NCBI GenBank assembly: GCA_026400835.1
Contig: JAPLOA010000078.1
Span: 1-64,000, forward strand
Length of the DNA stretch: 64,000 nucleotides
DNA from: Planctomycetales bacterium
GTDB taxonomy: Bacteria > Planctomycetota > Planctomycetia > Planctomycetales > Planctomycetaceae
Direction of reading: 5' to 3'
In this document: positions 8,266-18,032 of the stretch, one piece after another
How the letters are laid out: the number at the start of each line of letters is the position of its first letter
Position numbering within the stretch: position 1 is the first letter of the stretch
Made by a program: the position numbers and the translations under genes
Notes under the pieces: model-generated
Database searches by the model: none
The model's input: the letters and a program-made list of their open reading frames with translations, nothing else
Told to the model about the DNA's origin: nothing

Positions 8266-8526
8266 CGTCGTCAGGCCGTACAGAAATACCGAATTCAGCA
8301 TCCACAAAGCACTTACACACGCTTGAGTAGTTTCACCCGGCTGGAACATTTCGGTATCCTGCCTGAATAAGATTGTGGTGACACTTTCATTGGGAACTCG
8401 CTCGTTTCGTGTTTGCCCCTGACTTCGCACGATTCAGGCCAGCGAACAACGTGAGCGTTTCCTTTGGTATCGTGCCGTTAGGCAAATCGGGGCAAGGACA
8501 ATGCCCTTGTCGGAGGAACTCCTGAG

Positions 8527-9996
8527 ATGACTGCCTCATTTTATTCCCGCCGTCAGATGCTGCAGCGATCGGGTTGCGGACTGGGTTTGCTCGGCCTGGC
8601 CGGGTTACTGCATGACGAAGGTCTGCTGGAATCATCGCGTGCGGAAGATAGCCTCGGTAATCGTTCGTTGAATCCCCTGGCGCCGCAGCCGGGGCATTTC
8701 GATTCGAAGGCCAGGCGAGTCATCTGGATCTTTATCAACGGCGGTCCCAGTCCGGTTGATACCTGGAATTATCGACCTGAGCTGACAAAGTGGAATGGCA
8801 AGTCGATCCGTGAATTCGATCCGGAGTTCAAAGATACGACAGGCTTCTTCAAGAACGCTGTCGGCAACCTGATGCAGTCGCCGTTCAAGTTTACTCCGCG
8901 CGGTCAGTGTGGCAAGATGGTGCCGGATATCTTTCCGCATCTCGGTGAGCATGTCGATCGCATGGCCGTGATTCAGTCAGGCTATACAGAATCCAACAAT
9001 CATTCTCCAGCCTTGTTCGCGATGAACACCGGTTTTGCTCGCATGGGATTTCCCTGTGTGGGTTCGTGGGTCACTTACGGCCTTGGCAGCGAAAGCGCGA
9101 ATCTGCCGGGGTTTGTTGTGATGAGCGATCCTAAGGGACGAGGTCTGCCAAAGGGTAACGCGGCCAACTGGAGTGCCGGATATCTCCCGGGCGTTTATCA
9201 GGGCACTTATCTGCGTCCTCAAGGTGAAGCCATCGACAATCTCGTGCGACCTGCGTCACTGACTGACGCGGCTCAGCGAAACGAACTGGACCTGCTAAAA
9301 CAACTCAACGGTTTTCACCAGCAGCAGCACGCAGCCGATTCAGAACTCGCCGCGCGGATTGAGAGTTTTGAGCTGGCGTATCGCATGCAATCTTCTGCGC
9401 CGGAGGCTTTGGATCTGGCGAGTGAACCGAAGCATATTCAGGAATTGTACGGCATCGGCGATGAACGCTGTGACCATTTTGCTCGCCAATGTCTGACGGC
9501 TCGGCGACTGGTCGAACGAGGAGTTCGGTTCGTACAGATTTATTCCGGCGGGATGGAGAACCAGCGATCATGGGACGGCCACAGCGATATCGAAGGCAAC
9601 CATCGTCAGTTTGCTGGTGAAACTGACAAGCCGGTGGCCGGACTGTTAAGTGACATGGCGGCCAGCGGACTGTTAAATGACACGCTGGTTGTTTGGTGCG
9701 GTGAGTTCGGAAGACTGCCGATTGCTCAGACCGGTGACAAACCCGGACGCGACCATAATCCTCATCATCTTTGTGCGTGGCTGGCCGGTGGTGGCGTCAA
9801 AGGCGGCGTCAGCTATGGGAACTCGGACGACATTGGTTATAAGTCAGTGGAAAACCGAGTTCACATCAACGACCTTCATGCCACGATTCTCCATCTGCTG
9901 GGGATGGATCATGAGAAGCTGACTTACAAGTACAATGGCCGACGTTTCAGATTAACCGATGTCGGCGGTCATGTGATTCAGGATATTCTGTCATAA
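8527..9996 (+). CDS. DUF1501 family protein, Tat-exported
   Basis: This 489-residue member of the DUF1501 (sulfatase/phosphatase-like fold) family is abundant in planctomycetes, with unknown substrate. The N-terminus carries a Tat-type signal (SRRQMLQRSGCGLGLLGLAGLL, residues 7-28), predicting export folded. The family core begins at ARRVIWIFINGGPSPVDTWNY (about 62-82), includes QSGYTESNNHSPALFAMNTG, and ends with the VVWCGEFGRLP and GRDHNPHHLCAWLAGGGVKGG blocks, where His and Asp residues could bind metal. A GGAGG ribosome-binding site lies 10 bp before the ATG. In planctomycetes this family usually pairs with a DUF1549/DUF1553 gene; here the neighbours are different and the nearest such genes are 9 kb away. 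Confidence 0.92.
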   Translation: MTASFYSRRQMLQRSGCGLGLLGLAGLLHDEGLLESSRAEDSLGNRSLNPLAPQPGHFDSKARRVIWIFINGGPSPVDTWNYRPELTKWNGKSIREFDPEFKDTTGFFKNAVGNLMQSPFKFTPRGQCGKMVPDIFPHLGEHVDRMAVIQSGYTESNNHSPALFAMNTGFARMGFPCVGSWVTYGLGSESANLPGFVVMSDPKGRGLPKGNAANWSAGYLPGVYQGTYLRPQGEAIDNLVRPASLTDAAQRNELDLLKQLNGFHQQQHAADSELAARIESFELAYRMQSSAPEALDLASEPKHIQELYGIGDERCDHFARQCLTARRLVERGVRFVQIYSGGMENQRSWDGHSDIEGNHRQFAGETDKPVAGLLSDMAASGLLNDTLVVWCGEFGRLPIAQTGDKPGRDHNPHHLCAWLAGGGVKGGVSYGNSDDIGYKSVENRVHINDLHATILHLLGMDHEKLTYKYNGRRFRLTDVGGHVIQDILS

Positions 9997-10008
9997 AGGC
10001 AACGTTAT

Positions 10009-10578
10009 ATGGCACGCGTACTTCTTCTGGCTGGTGATTTCGTCGAAGACTACGAAATCATGGTTCCGTTTCAGACTCTGCTCACGGTTGGCGTTCAGGT
10101 TGATGCGGTTTGCCCGGACAAAAAAGCTGGAGACAAAGTTCGGACCGCGATTCATGACTTCGAAGGCGATCAGACCTACAGCGAAAAGCCCGGACACAAT
10201 TTCACATTGAATGCCGACTTCGCCAGCGTCGATCCAACTCAATACGACGGGCTGTTGATCCCCGGCGGTCGTGCTCCTGAGTATCTGCGATTGAATGCTC
10301 GCGTGCTTGAAATCGTGCGAGTGTTCGATGCGACAAAGAAACCGATCGCGGCCATCTGTCACGGCATTCAGATTCTGACAGCGGCCGGCATTGTCAAAGG
10401 TCGCTCATGCACAGCGTATCCGGCGTGCGGACCGGAGATCACGCTGGCAGGCGGAACATATGCATCGATCACGATCGATGGGGCCCATGTCGATGGTCAT
10501 CTGGTGACCGCTCCCGCCTGGCCTGCTCATCCCGCGTTTTGTCGTGAGTTTTTAAAGCTGCTGGGTGTTTTGTCGTGA
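10009..10578 (+). CDS. DJ-1/PfpI family protein
   Basis: This 189-residue protein has the class I glutamine amidotransferase-like fold of the DJ-1/PfpI/YhbO group, whose members act as deglycases, chaperone-like stress proteins or intracellular peptidases. The nucleophile elbow AICHGIQIL places Cys at about residue 121, and the acidic partner lies in GDFVEDYE (residues 9-16). [16 protein letters not shown] and the late [13 protein letters not shown] strand are family hallmarks. The gene begins 12 bp after the DUF1501 stop, so the two are very likely co-transcribed. Substrate is not predictable. Confidence 0.92.
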   Translation: MARVLLLAGDFVEDYEIMVPFQTLLTVGVQVDAVCPDKKAGDKVRTAIHDFEGDQTYSEKPGHNFTLNADFASVDPTQYDGLLIPGGRAPEYLRLNARVLEIVRVFDATKKPIAAICHGIQILTAAGIVKGRSCTAYPACGPEITLAGGTYASITIDGAHVDGHLVTAPAWPAHPAFCREFLKLLGVLS

Positions 10579-10631
10579 ATTTTTGTTGGTCAGTTTCTGT
10601 TCCGTTTTCGCCTTTTAGAGGCGGCAGCAGG

Positions 10632-10818
10632 TAGCCCCGGGCTTTAGCCTCGGGAAATTATTTGAAAAGAACGTGAAGAACGTGAAGTGAAGTGAAGTGA
10701 AGTCGTGAAACGGCGACAGCAAGGGGTTCAAATCGTCGTCAGAATTCCACTGCTGCCGCCGTTTCACGGCTGATAGTCTTGTTTTCGCCTCCTACCCCAG
10801 GCTGAAGCCTGGGGCTAA
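10632..10818. repeat. Nested inverted-repeat element with GTGAA tandem repeat
   Basis: Three layers are visible. The outer arms, starting TAGCCCCGGGCTTTAGCC (from about 10633) and ending in the perfect palindrome CCCCAGGCTGAAGCCTGGGG (10795-10814), are imperfect reverse complements. The inner arms CGTGAAACGGCGACAGCA (10704-10721) and TGCTGCCGCCGTTTCACG (10751-10768) differ at one position. A GTGAA-type tandem repeat fills about 10674-10700. It occupies most of the gap between the DJ-1 and the next gene and looks like a MITE- or BIME-like non-coding element. Confidence 0.7.
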
Positions 10819-10872
10819 ATGCTGCGGCAACTACGCTGCCAAACACAGCCCCAACCCGTCAGGACTTCGTTC

Positions 10873-11292
10873 ATGTCTGAAGAGTGCTCACCGAGCATTT
10901 CCGCTCCCGTCAACTTTGAGCAAATGGCGGCTGCGCGTCGTGAATGGATCGAATCTGTGCTGCGTGTCTGGTGTCGTCAGGCGACATTGAAGGAGTTGCG
11001 AAAGGCAGAACAGGAATGGTTCGATATTGCTGGGCGAGCCGACGTGAATCCAACTCTGTGGACATGGGCCTGGGAACGTTTCCCGGACATCGTGCATCCG
11101 GAGTTACCGGGAGTTCATGAGACCTTCGAGGTCCGAGTAAAACTCACTGATGGCCAGCAAATCGTTGGCTATCCCGACGGCCGCAAAAGCCAACGAGGAA
11201 TGCTCGTCATCGTCGGCAAAACCGAAGTGGGTGATCTGAAAATTCACGACCCGATCAGCATCGATCTGGTGACAGCTGTACAGAGGCAATAG
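10873..11292 (+). CDS. Hypothetical protein
   Basis: I do not recognise this 139-residue protein. It starts at the ATG at 10873 (MSEECSPSISAPVNFEQM). Residues 18-50 form a charged amphipathic helix (AAARREWIESVLRVWCRQ), residues 60-80 are Trp-rich (TLWTWAWERFPD), and the C-terminal half looks like a small beta domain (VRVKLTDGQQIVGYPDG then GDLKIHDPISIDLVTAV). It has no signal or membrane segment. It converges on the HlyD-type gene with only 23 bp between the stops. The base composition is like that of its neighbours. Confidence 0.6.
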   Translation: MSEECSPSISAPVNFEQMAAARREWIESVLRVWCRQATLKELRKAEQEWFDIAGRADVNPTLWTWAWERFPDIVHPELPGVHETFEVRVKLTDGQQIVGYPDGRKSQRGMLVIVGKTEVGDLKIHDPISIDLVTAVQRQ

Positions 11293-11315
11293 TGTCGTGT
11301 CGCCAGGATCACACC

Positions 11316-12863
11316 TTATCGCAACGACACCACATCAACCTGTGACCCCACCGGGATCATTGGCCAGAGGCGGCCGACGGGTTCGATTCGGACGGCGGCG
11401 AGAGTATCTCCCGAAGAGCCGGTGGTGTCGGCCAGCATCGGCACGTCCACGATCTGGCCACGGAATTCCTGATTACCCGGGAACATCAGTTCCACTTCTT
11501 GTCCTGCCTGCATCTCCGTCACGCGGCGAGTTGGCAGATGGACCATGATGTAGCGGCGATCGGTGTGTAGAATTCGCACCATGATCTCGCCATTCGGCAA
11601 GTCGTCGCCCTGGCGATAACGAACCTGTCCCACGACGCCGTAGACCGGTGCGTTCACGTGGATCTCTCGGCTGACAGACTTCATGGATTCCAGATACGAG
11701 CTGGCCTCGTCCAATTGTTCCTTGAGCGATATGACGCCCATGGCTTCATTTACCGTCGAGGGCAATGCTTCTCGCAATGACAACAAACGAGTTTCCTCAG
11801 AGTGCAGCTTCTGAGATTGCTCATCGGCAGGTGCGGCTTCAGCGGGAACTGGTACCAGATCGGCAGCCGGCGAATCAGACACGACACTTTCACGCGGAGC
11901 CATCGCGGTTCGCACAGGAACGGACTGCAGTGCCGGAGCGACTGGTGTTGGCGATGCTTGTCCGCTGCCGCTAAAGAACATCAGGCCACCGGCTCGAGCT
12001 TTCGCTGGCAGAGATGCAAGTGTCGCTTTCGCTGATACCGGGGAGACTCGAGTCCCACGACGGCTGTTCGAGGCGTCTGCAGTGCGAGTTTGCTGATACA
12101 GCGTTGGTGTCTTGCGTTGAGCAATCCGGAGGCGAACTTCAGTCAATTCACGGTCGAGTTCGCTGGTTCGCCATTCGGCTTCGATCTTCGCCTGAGCTTC
12201 AGCGCGTTTCAGTTCCTGAGTCAGCTTGCGAACAGTTCGTTCCTGATCTTCCAGCATCGAGAGATGTTCAAGCTTTTCGAGTGTCAGCAGTGGCTGCCCC
12301 GAGAAGACTTCCTGTCCGGCTTTCACATGAACAGCCGTCAAACGCGACGGCGCGGGAACTCGAATGGAAGTGATGTCAGCAGAGAGTACGCCGGTCAGCG
12401 GCTGATTACGATGGCGTCCCAACATGTAAATTGTAAACACACCCACCAGCAATGCGCAGACCAGAAGGCTGATCGTGCGAAAGGCCGACGCGGGAAGATC
12501 ATAAGCGCTGCCGGCAGGAACAGGATGGCTCAGAGAGCGAGCTTGTTCCATCCAGCCTTCGTCGACAATTCGGGACACCGGAATCTGCAGTTCACCGCTG
12601 ATCTCCACGATTTCGCGGTGACGCCAGAGCGCAATCTGCCCGAACAGATAGATGCCTCGCTGATTCAGCAGCACAGCTTCGCGCGTTCGAATGCCGTCGA
12701 TCAGAGTCAGGTCATCCGCCTGCGACGGAGCGACGTCGTAGACGATTCCGAATTGTCGATCCATGCGGTGTCCGCGTGGCAGTTTCGCGATAATCGGCGA
12801 TTCCATGGTTCCATCCATTCCGTACAATTCGCGTAGCGCAATCCATGCACTCCAGCGCAACAT
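11316..12863 (-). CDS. Helix-hairpin-helix domain fused to an HlyD-type membrane-fusion protein
   Basis: Up to 515 residues. A cytosolic N-terminal part (about 48-110, DDLTLIDGIRTREAVLLNQRG) resembles the small helix-hairpin-helix domain often attached to planctomycete proteins. One membrane helix follows (about 132-150, ISLLVCALLVGVFTIYML), then a biotinyl/lipoyl-like strand region (RVPAPSRLTAVHVKAGQEVFSGQPLL), a coiled coil (about 195-250), a proline/alanine-rich insert, a second helix, and a C-terminal beta-barrel with the YIMVHLPTRRVTEMQAGQEVELMFPG block. This is the adaptor architecture of type I secretion or efflux systems. No transporter or outer-membrane gene is adjacent. Start codons at 12863, 12818, 12806 and 12764 are all possible. 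Confidence 0.82.
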   Translation of the reverse strand: MLRWSAWIALRELYGMDGTMESPIIAKLPRGHRMDRQFGIVYDVAPSQADDLTLIDGIRTREAVLLNQRGIYLFGQIALWRHREIVEISGELQIPVSRIVDEGWMEQARSLSHPVPAGSAYDLPASAFRTISLLVCALLVGVFTIYMLGRHRNQPLTGVLSADITSIRVPAPSRLTAVHVKAGQEVFSGQPLLTLEKLEHLSMLEDQERTVRKLTQELKRAEAQAKIEAEWRTSELDRELTEVRLRIAQRKTPTLYQQTRTADASNSRRGTRVSPVSAKATLASLPAKARAGGLMFFSGSGQASPTPVAPALQSVPVRTAMAPRESVVSDSPAADLVPVPAEAAPADEQSQKLHSEETRLLSLREALPSTVNEAMGVISLKEQLDEASSYLESMKSVSREIHVNAPVYGVVGQVRYRQGDDLPNGEIMVRILHTDRRYIMVHLPTRRVTEMQAGQEVELMFPGNQEFRGQIVDVPMLADTTGSSGDTLAAVRIEPVGRLWPMIPVGSQVDVVSLR

Positions 12864-13191
12864 GCTGTATCTTTTTTCGGCCTTACGATCCTCATCCGAT
12901 GATCAATTCCGAAAATCAGCAGGAAACGAATTGATGGCTGGACCTCTCCAATCCCCGCCAACCGCCACTCGAGTCTTCCCAAATCCCCTGAACTTCCCTG
13001 AATTATGCGATTGGGAACCGGCAGATTGTGCCGGAGTTCATCTTCGTAGCTCCAGTGCCTAGAATGCCGATGCCGCCGTTCCGGCGCGATATCGTGATTT
13101 CCGTGGTTTGCCTGATCACTCCATGCTGTACGAGGGTACCTCGTTCGAAAAGATTGGTCCGGGGCAAACGTTTATCGAAGAGTCATCCAGC

Positions 13192-15936
13192 ATGTTGATC
13201 ACCACCTTGCTCAGATCCCGATCTCTGATTCTTTTGCTCACAGTTTTGTCCGTCAGCATTGGGCAACGGAACCTTGTGACTTTGGCCGACGAATCTAAGA
13301 AGCCGGAATCAGAAGCCGATGCAACCAATTCGAAGGATGAGAGCTCCGCTGTGAAGCACCCTGCGAATCGCCTGGCGAAAGAATCCAGCCCTTATCTGCT
13401 GATGCATGCTCACAATCCAGTGGACTGGTATCCATGGGGACCAGAAGCTTTTGAAAAGGCAAAGGAAGAAGAGAAGCTGATCTTTCTATCCGTAGGCTAT
13501 AGCAGTTGCTACTGGTGCCATGTGATGGAGCGCAAGACGTTCTCCAGCGAGCAGGTCGCCAAGTTTCTGAATAAGCACTTTGTCTGCATCAAGGTTGATC
13601 GAGAAGAACGCCCGGACATCGACGACATCTACATGACCAGCCTGATCGTTTATCTGCAGGCCGCGGGAAGTCGTGGGGGCGGCGGTTGGCCGTTGTCGAT
13701 GTTCCTGACTCCGGACGGACAGCCTATTGCCGGCGCCACATACCTTCCACCAGAAGACACGGCCGAAGGAGGAACAGGATTCCTGACTGCGGCCGGACGT
13801 ATTCAGGATCTGTGGAGCAATCAGAGAGATTCGATTCACAACACGGCGACGATGATCGCTCGAGAAGTGCGACGGCTTTCAGGTCCGTCGGTTCTTGCAG
13901 AGCAGTCGGAATTGAAGCGTGAGCAATTGAAGCTTGTGGCTGATGACATTGGCAAACGTTATGACAGTGTTCATGGAGGCGTCGATTTTAATGAACGCAA
14001 ACCGGACGGACCTCGATTCCCCAACGTTCCGCGTTTGCTCTTCCTGCTAAGTCTCTATGAGGAAAACAAAGATCCAGCTCTGCTGCAGATGGTTGATCAT
14101 ACACTGACGGAGATGGCGAAAGGTGGTATTCGTGATCATCTGGGCGGCGGGTTCCATCGGTATAGTACCGATCGACGCTGGAACGTGCCCCACTTCGAAA
14201 AGATGCTCTACGACCAGGCTCAGATGCTGGAGGTCTATGCTCATGCAACTCGGGTTTCAAAGAATCCATTGTACGATCAGGTCATTGACGAACTGGTTGG
14301 ATTTCTGACTCGTGAGATGACTCTTCCTGACGGAGGTTTTTGTTCGGCTCTGGATGCCGAGACGAATGCCATCGAAGGAGAATACTATGCGTGGACCGAG
14401 CAGCAGGTTCGAGATTCTCTGAAGGCTGAAGAGGCCGAACTGTTTCTCGAAGCCTACGGGTTTAAACAGCCTCAGTCGTTTGAGCATGGCCGTGTCCTGT
14501 TTTTGCCCACGACCCTTGCGGAGCTCGCGGCAGCTCGATCGCTGGATGTGTCAATGGCCGAACAGCAACTGGCTGCGATGAGAGCTCAATTGTTGAAGGT
14601 CCGCTCCGAACGCCCACGCCCGATGCTGGACGATAAAGTGTTGACGGAATGGAATGCCTTGATGATTCAGGGGCTGGCCGTGAGTGGCCGACTGCCCGGA
14701 CGCGAAAAGGACCTGAAGATTGCTGGCACAGCGGCTGATTTCCTGCTGACGAAGTTGCGAGATTCTGAGGGTAACTTGCTGCGATCATGGAGAAACAACA
14801 CACCCGGTCAGCGCGGGTTTCTGGATGACTATGCGTGTCTGGTGTCGGCGTTGCGAGCTTTACATGACTCCACTGGAGAGGTACGCTGGTTGACGGCGGC
14901 GTCAGAATTGATGAATCAGCAGATTGCTCAGTTCTATGATGAGACGCAGAAGACGTTTTTCTTCACGGCCAACGATCAGGAACAGCTGTTTGCTCGCACG
15001 AGCACACCGTATGACTCTGTGACTCCGTCTGGCAACAGCATGACCATCCGCAATTTGCTGGCGCTGAGTCAACAGGCCGAGAACGAGTCGTTCCGGCTGC
15101 TCGCGGAAACGACACTTCAGAGATTCAGCGGGATGCTGGAATCATCTCCGTCGGCCTGCTCGGGCCTTGCACTGGCCTTACAGGATTTGCTGAAGCTTCA
15201 AGCTATGGAGTCCGGCAAAGCTGTCAGTGCAACTCATGGCGACGCAAAGAGCCTAACCTCCAAAGATCGTTGGCCGTATGTTCGTCAGCTTGTTCGTCAG
15301 GACATGCAATTGTGCAGTTTAGGCGATGAAAACCCTGTCGTGGAAGACAAGAGCGATAACAGCCCCGCGGCAGTTGAGGAACAGCAATCATTTAAGCCTG
15401 TACTGCCGGATCCTGCCAAGCCATCGCCATTCAAACGCAACTACGATGAACGCCCAATCAAAGCAAAGATCTACCCTTACTTTGACAAGCTTCAGCGCGG
15501 AGGCAAATGCCCGGTGGCGATTGAGCTGACGATTGCCAACGATTGGCACATTAATGCGAATCCAGCTCACCCGGATTTTATGATTCCGACCGAGATCAGG
15601 ATCACGAGTGCACAGAAGGTGAAGATGACCAAATTGAAATATCCGGAGCATGAGCTCCTGGAAGTCGAAGGTCAGGACGAGCCCTCTCATGTGTACGGTG
15701 GAAAAGTCGTCATCTACGCTTTGCTGGAAACTGATGCGGCCGAGATGGCTGAGAAAGCTGATGTTGAAGTAGAGATCAAGTTCCAGGCCTGTAATTCAAG
15801 GACCTGCGAGCCGCCTGATTCCATCAAGCTCAAGGGGAAGTTGACGCTCGCCGATCCGGGGGACGAAATCAAACGCATCAATGAGACGAAGTTCCCAAAA
15901 GAGGACGAGAAGGGCGACGAAGAAAAGCAGGAATAG
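13192..15936 (+). CDS. Secreted DUF255 (YyaL/SPATA20-like) protein fused to a DsbD-N-like domain
   Basis: 914 residues from the ATG at 13192, which gives a clean Sec signal ([19 protein letters not shown]). An upstream frame extension to 13108 would bury this signal and is rejected. The thioredoxin-like domain has the family signature [19 protein letters not shown] at about residue 60, then [18 protein letters not shown] with a CYWC active-site pair and [15 protein letters not shown]. The alpha/alpha barrel follows ([22 protein letters not shown]). Residues from about 740 to 890 form a second domain, like the N-terminal DsbD module ([13 protein letters not shown] and [12 protein letters not shown]). 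The combination suggests a periplasmic redox or sugar-modifying enzyme; the substrate is unknown. Confidence 0.9.
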   Translation: MLITTLLRSRSLILLLTVLSVSIGQRNLVTLADESKKPESEADATNSKDESSAVKHPANRLAKESSPYLLMHAHNPVDWYPWGPEAFEKAKEEEKLIFLSVGYSSCYWCHVMERKTFSSEQVAKFLNKHFVCIKVDREERPDIDDIYMTSLIVYLQAAGSRGGGGWPLSMFLTPDGQPIAGATYLPPEDTAEGGTGFLTAAGRIQDLWSNQRDSIHNTATMIAREVRRLSGPSVLAEQSELKREQLKLVADDIGKRYDSVHGGVDFNERKPDGPRFPNVPRLLFLLSLYEENKDPALLQMVDHTLTEMAKGGIRDHLGGGFHRYSTDRRWNVPHFEKMLYDQAQMLEVYAHATRVSKNPLYDQVIDELVGFLTREMTLPDGGFCSALDAETNAIEGEYYAWTEQQVRDSLKAEEAELFLEAYGFKQPQSFEHGRVLFLPTTLAELAAARSLDVSMAEQQLAAMRAQLLKVRSERPRPMLDDKVLTEWNALMIQGLAVSGRLPGREKDLKIAGTAADFLLTKLRDSEGNLLRSWRNNTPGQRGFLDDYACLVSALRALHDSTGEVRWLTAASELMNQQIAQFYDETQKTFFFTANDQEQLFARTSTPYDSVTPSGNSMTIRNLLALSQQAENESFRLLAETTLQRFSGMLESSPSACSGLALALQDLLKLQAMESGKAVSATHGDAKSLTSKDRWPYVRQLVRQDMQLCSLGDENPVVEDKSDNSPAAVEEQQSFKPVLPDPAKPSPFKRNYDERPIKAKIYPYFDKLQRGGKCPVAIELTIANDWHINANPAHPDFMIPTEIRITSAQKVKMTKLKYPEHELLEVEGQDEPSHVYGGKVVIYALLETDAAEMAEKADVEVEIKFQACNSRTCEPPDSIKLKGKLTLADPGDEIKRINETKFPKEDEKGDEEKQE

Positions 15937-16282
15937 AGTGAGGGGCTTTCTCCAGACAGGCTCGCCTGCATTGTGAATGTAAATTGGAATACACGGGACT
16001 GGCTCCGATCGAAGCACCATGTACAAAATCAGTAACAGCATTCGGGGGCGGTGCCTGTCCCGCTTGCGATACATTCACTCCTCAAACTCGGGAGTGACGG
16101 GGCAATATGTCTCTGTCCAGTTAGAGAATTGCAATGATTCTGCGGCCTGTGCCGACTAAGGATGCCGGCCTGATGCGAGTGCTGTCAGGAATTCTGACAA
16201 GTCCGGACCACTGGCCTCGATAAGCCCGTTGGATGCTTCAGCGTTTTTGCGCGCTGGGTACGTCATTTACTGAGGTCGGGCC
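15937..16282. other. Gene-free gap upstream of motA with a palindrome
   Basis: This 346-bp gap has no coding frame. TGTCAGGAATTCTGACA at 16183-16199 has perfect 6-bp arms about 85 bp before motA and could be an operator. No sigma-28-type (TAAA/GCCGATAA) promoter is convincing. Confidence 0.45.
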
Positions 16283-17143
16283 ATGCTGGTTATCATCGGA
16301 ATCATTATCGTTATCGGTTCGGTGCTTACCGGATTTTCTATGGCGGGCGGGCATATGCATTCGCTCGTTCACCCATCGGAAATCGTGACGATTGGCGGGG
16401 CAGCCCTGGGAGCCATGGTCTGCAGTTCTCCTTTGAAAGTGATCAAAGACCTGATTCATGGTCTGATCGCTACGCTGAAAGGAGGAAATGTAGGCAAAGT
16501 CACCTACAACCAGATCTTCCAGTTGCTCTATGAGCTGTTCCGAATTGCCAGACGTGACGGAATGCTGGCGTGGGAATCAATCCTCGCGGAAGGACATGAC
16601 AACGCCACGTTTAAAAAGTACCCGAAAGTGTCCAACGACCATCATCTGATGGAATTCGTCACAGGTGCGCTGCAGGGGGCCATGGAAGGAAACGATGCCG
16701 CCAATCTTCAGGCCCTGCTGGACACAGAGATTCATGTATTTGAAGAAGAACATCATGCGGCCGTGATGGCCATGACACGAACAGCAGACGGTTTGCCGGG
16801 ATTCGGGATTGTTGCGGCGGTACTCGGGATCGTGGTGACCATGGGAGCGATTGGTGGTCCCGTGGAAGAAATCGGTCACAAGGTAGGTGCCGCTCTCGTC
16901 GGAACGTTCCTTGGAATTCTGATGTCATACGGCATGGTCGGTCCGATGGCCGGTGCGATGGACGCTCTGGGACACGAAGAAGTGGCTTTGCGACGCACGA
17001 TCGTGGCGGCTGTCGTCGGTTTCGCTGGAGGAGGTTCGCCGCGAGCTGTGATGGATAATGTTCGTCGCGGCTGCGGGACCGGGGTTCGCCCGACAGCCAA
17101 AGAACTCGATGAAATGCTGAAGGCGGTTGACGCTGCGAAATAG
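16283..17143 (+). CDS. motA: Flagellar motor stator protein MotA
   Basis: MotA forms, with MotB, the ion channel that drives flagellar rotation. It has 286 residues with four membrane segments: about 1-22 (LVIIGIIIVIGSVLTGFSMAGG), 33-52, and a pair near 170-220 (GFGIVAAVLGIVVTMGAIGG and ALVGTFLGILMSYGMVGPMAGAM). The large cytoplasmic loop carries conserved charge residues (RIARRDGMLAWE). The Pro residues of the third and fourth helices (GGPVEEIG, GPMAGAM) match the family. The length is standard. It is followed after 55 bp by a MotB-like gene. No other flagellar genes are in the window. Confidence 0.95.
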   Translation: MLVIIGIIIVIGSVLTGFSMAGGHMHSLVHPSEIVTIGGAALGAMVCSSPLKVIKDLIHGLIATLKGGNVGKVTYNQIFQLLYELFRIARRDGMLAWESILAEGHDNATFKKYPKVSNDHHLMEFVTGALQGAMEGNDAANLQALLDTEIHVFEEEHHAAVMAMTRTADGLPGFGIVAAVLGIVVTMGAIGGPVEEIGHKVGAALVGTFLGILMSYGMVGPMAGAMDALGHEEVALRRTIVAAVVGFAGGGSPRAVMDNVRRGCGTGVRPTAKELDEMLKAVDAAK

Positions 17144-17198
17144 TAACCGTGCTTGTAAGTCAGAGAACGGAAACAGCAGTCGCTGAAGGAGAAGACAG

Positions 17199-17789
17199 AT
17201 GGCGGGTGGCGGTGGTGGTGCCTGGAAAGTGGCCTACGCAGACTTCGTAACAGCCATGATGGCATTCTTCATGGTAATGTGGCTCGTTTCGCAGGACCAG
17301 AAGGTCAAAGATTCAGTCGCCAAATACTTTGTCGATCCCGTTGGTTTCAGCCTTTCAGGCTCCTCCACCAGACCGAAGGATTCTGCTGGCGTATTTGAAC
17401 AGGAATACGCTGGTCAGGTGCCTGGTGCCAAGAGTCGAACGTCCGGGCGAGGGCGAGGCAACCTGGCGAGTCGAGAGAATCAGGATAGCGAGACCACGAT
17501 GGTGGCGGATGCCATTCTGGAGGAACCTGATAAAGCCGAACGCTGGCAAGGTGAGGCCAGGAAGCAAATTGATGCAGCAAAGAATTCCCCTGCTGTGCGT
17601 GCTGGGACGATGTCTGAAACAGAAGCTGCAAAGCTCATGCTGTCTCGAAAAATGCGACAGCAGATTACGAATGAGGCCATGCAGTCGACTCAGGGCGTTT
17701 ACCAGGATCTGGTGTCAACCTCGTTGAACCGAGTCGACTTTGATGCGTTGGCGGAAGAAGTCATTCGCAATGTGGTGGATCAGAACTGA
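17199..17789 (+). CDS. motB: Short MotB-like stator protein lacking the OmpA domain
   Basis: This 196-residue protein starts GGGGGAWKVAYADFVTAMMAFFMVMWLVSQD, the canonical MotB N-terminus. The channel Asp15 sits in the single membrane helix, followed by a plug-like segment (QKVKDSVAKYFVDPVGF). Normal MotB proteins then have a periplasmic linker and an OmpA-like peptidoglycan-binding domain, for about 250-310 residues in total. Here a charged, Gln/Glu-rich helical tail runs to the stop and no OmpA signature (NxxLSxxRA) is present in it or in any frame of the next 240 bp. It overlaps no gene and follows motA by 55 bp. It may need another anchor protein, or it may be a non-flagellar stator. Confidence 0.85.
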   Translation: MAGGGGGAWKVAYADFVTAMMAFFMVMWLVSQDQKVKDSVAKYFVDPVGFSLSGSSTRPKDSAGVFEQEYAGQVPGAKSRTSGRGRGNLASRENQDSETTMVADAILEEPDKAERWQGEARKQIDAAKNSPAVRAGTMSETEAAKLMLSRKMRQQITNEAMQSTQGVYQDLVSTSLNRVDFDALAEEVIRNVVDQN

Positions 17790-17901
17790 TTGCTGTCTTG
17801 CTTGTTGCAAAGTCAGCAGGCATGCTTTGCGATGGCATCGCACAAGCAACATGTGGCCGTGGCTGAATCGGTATCGTTCGCAAGACAACTCATCCACAAT
17901 T

Positions 17902-17938
17902 AAAAAAAGAAGCCCACCACTTTCCAGCAGCGGGCTTC
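17902..17938 (-). terminator. Rho-independent terminator of the DUF3500 gene
   Basis: On the minus strand GAAGCCC and GGGCTTC pair around a short inner hairpin and are followed by seven Ts (plus-strand A-run 17902-17908). It lies about 95 bp beyond the DUF3500 stop. Confidence 0.75.
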
Positions 17939-18032
17939 CATTTGCCGAAGATACCAGCGGCGCACCAGATCAACTGAACCAGACGCGTCAGCACGTGTTT
18001 TGCTGCGTCTAAGCCGCAGAAGACACGAATTT

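Noticed and set aside
13108-13191. 28-codon N-terminal extension of the DUF255 protein
   Set aside because: It would bury the Sec signal beginning at 13192, and no ribosome-binding site precedes it.
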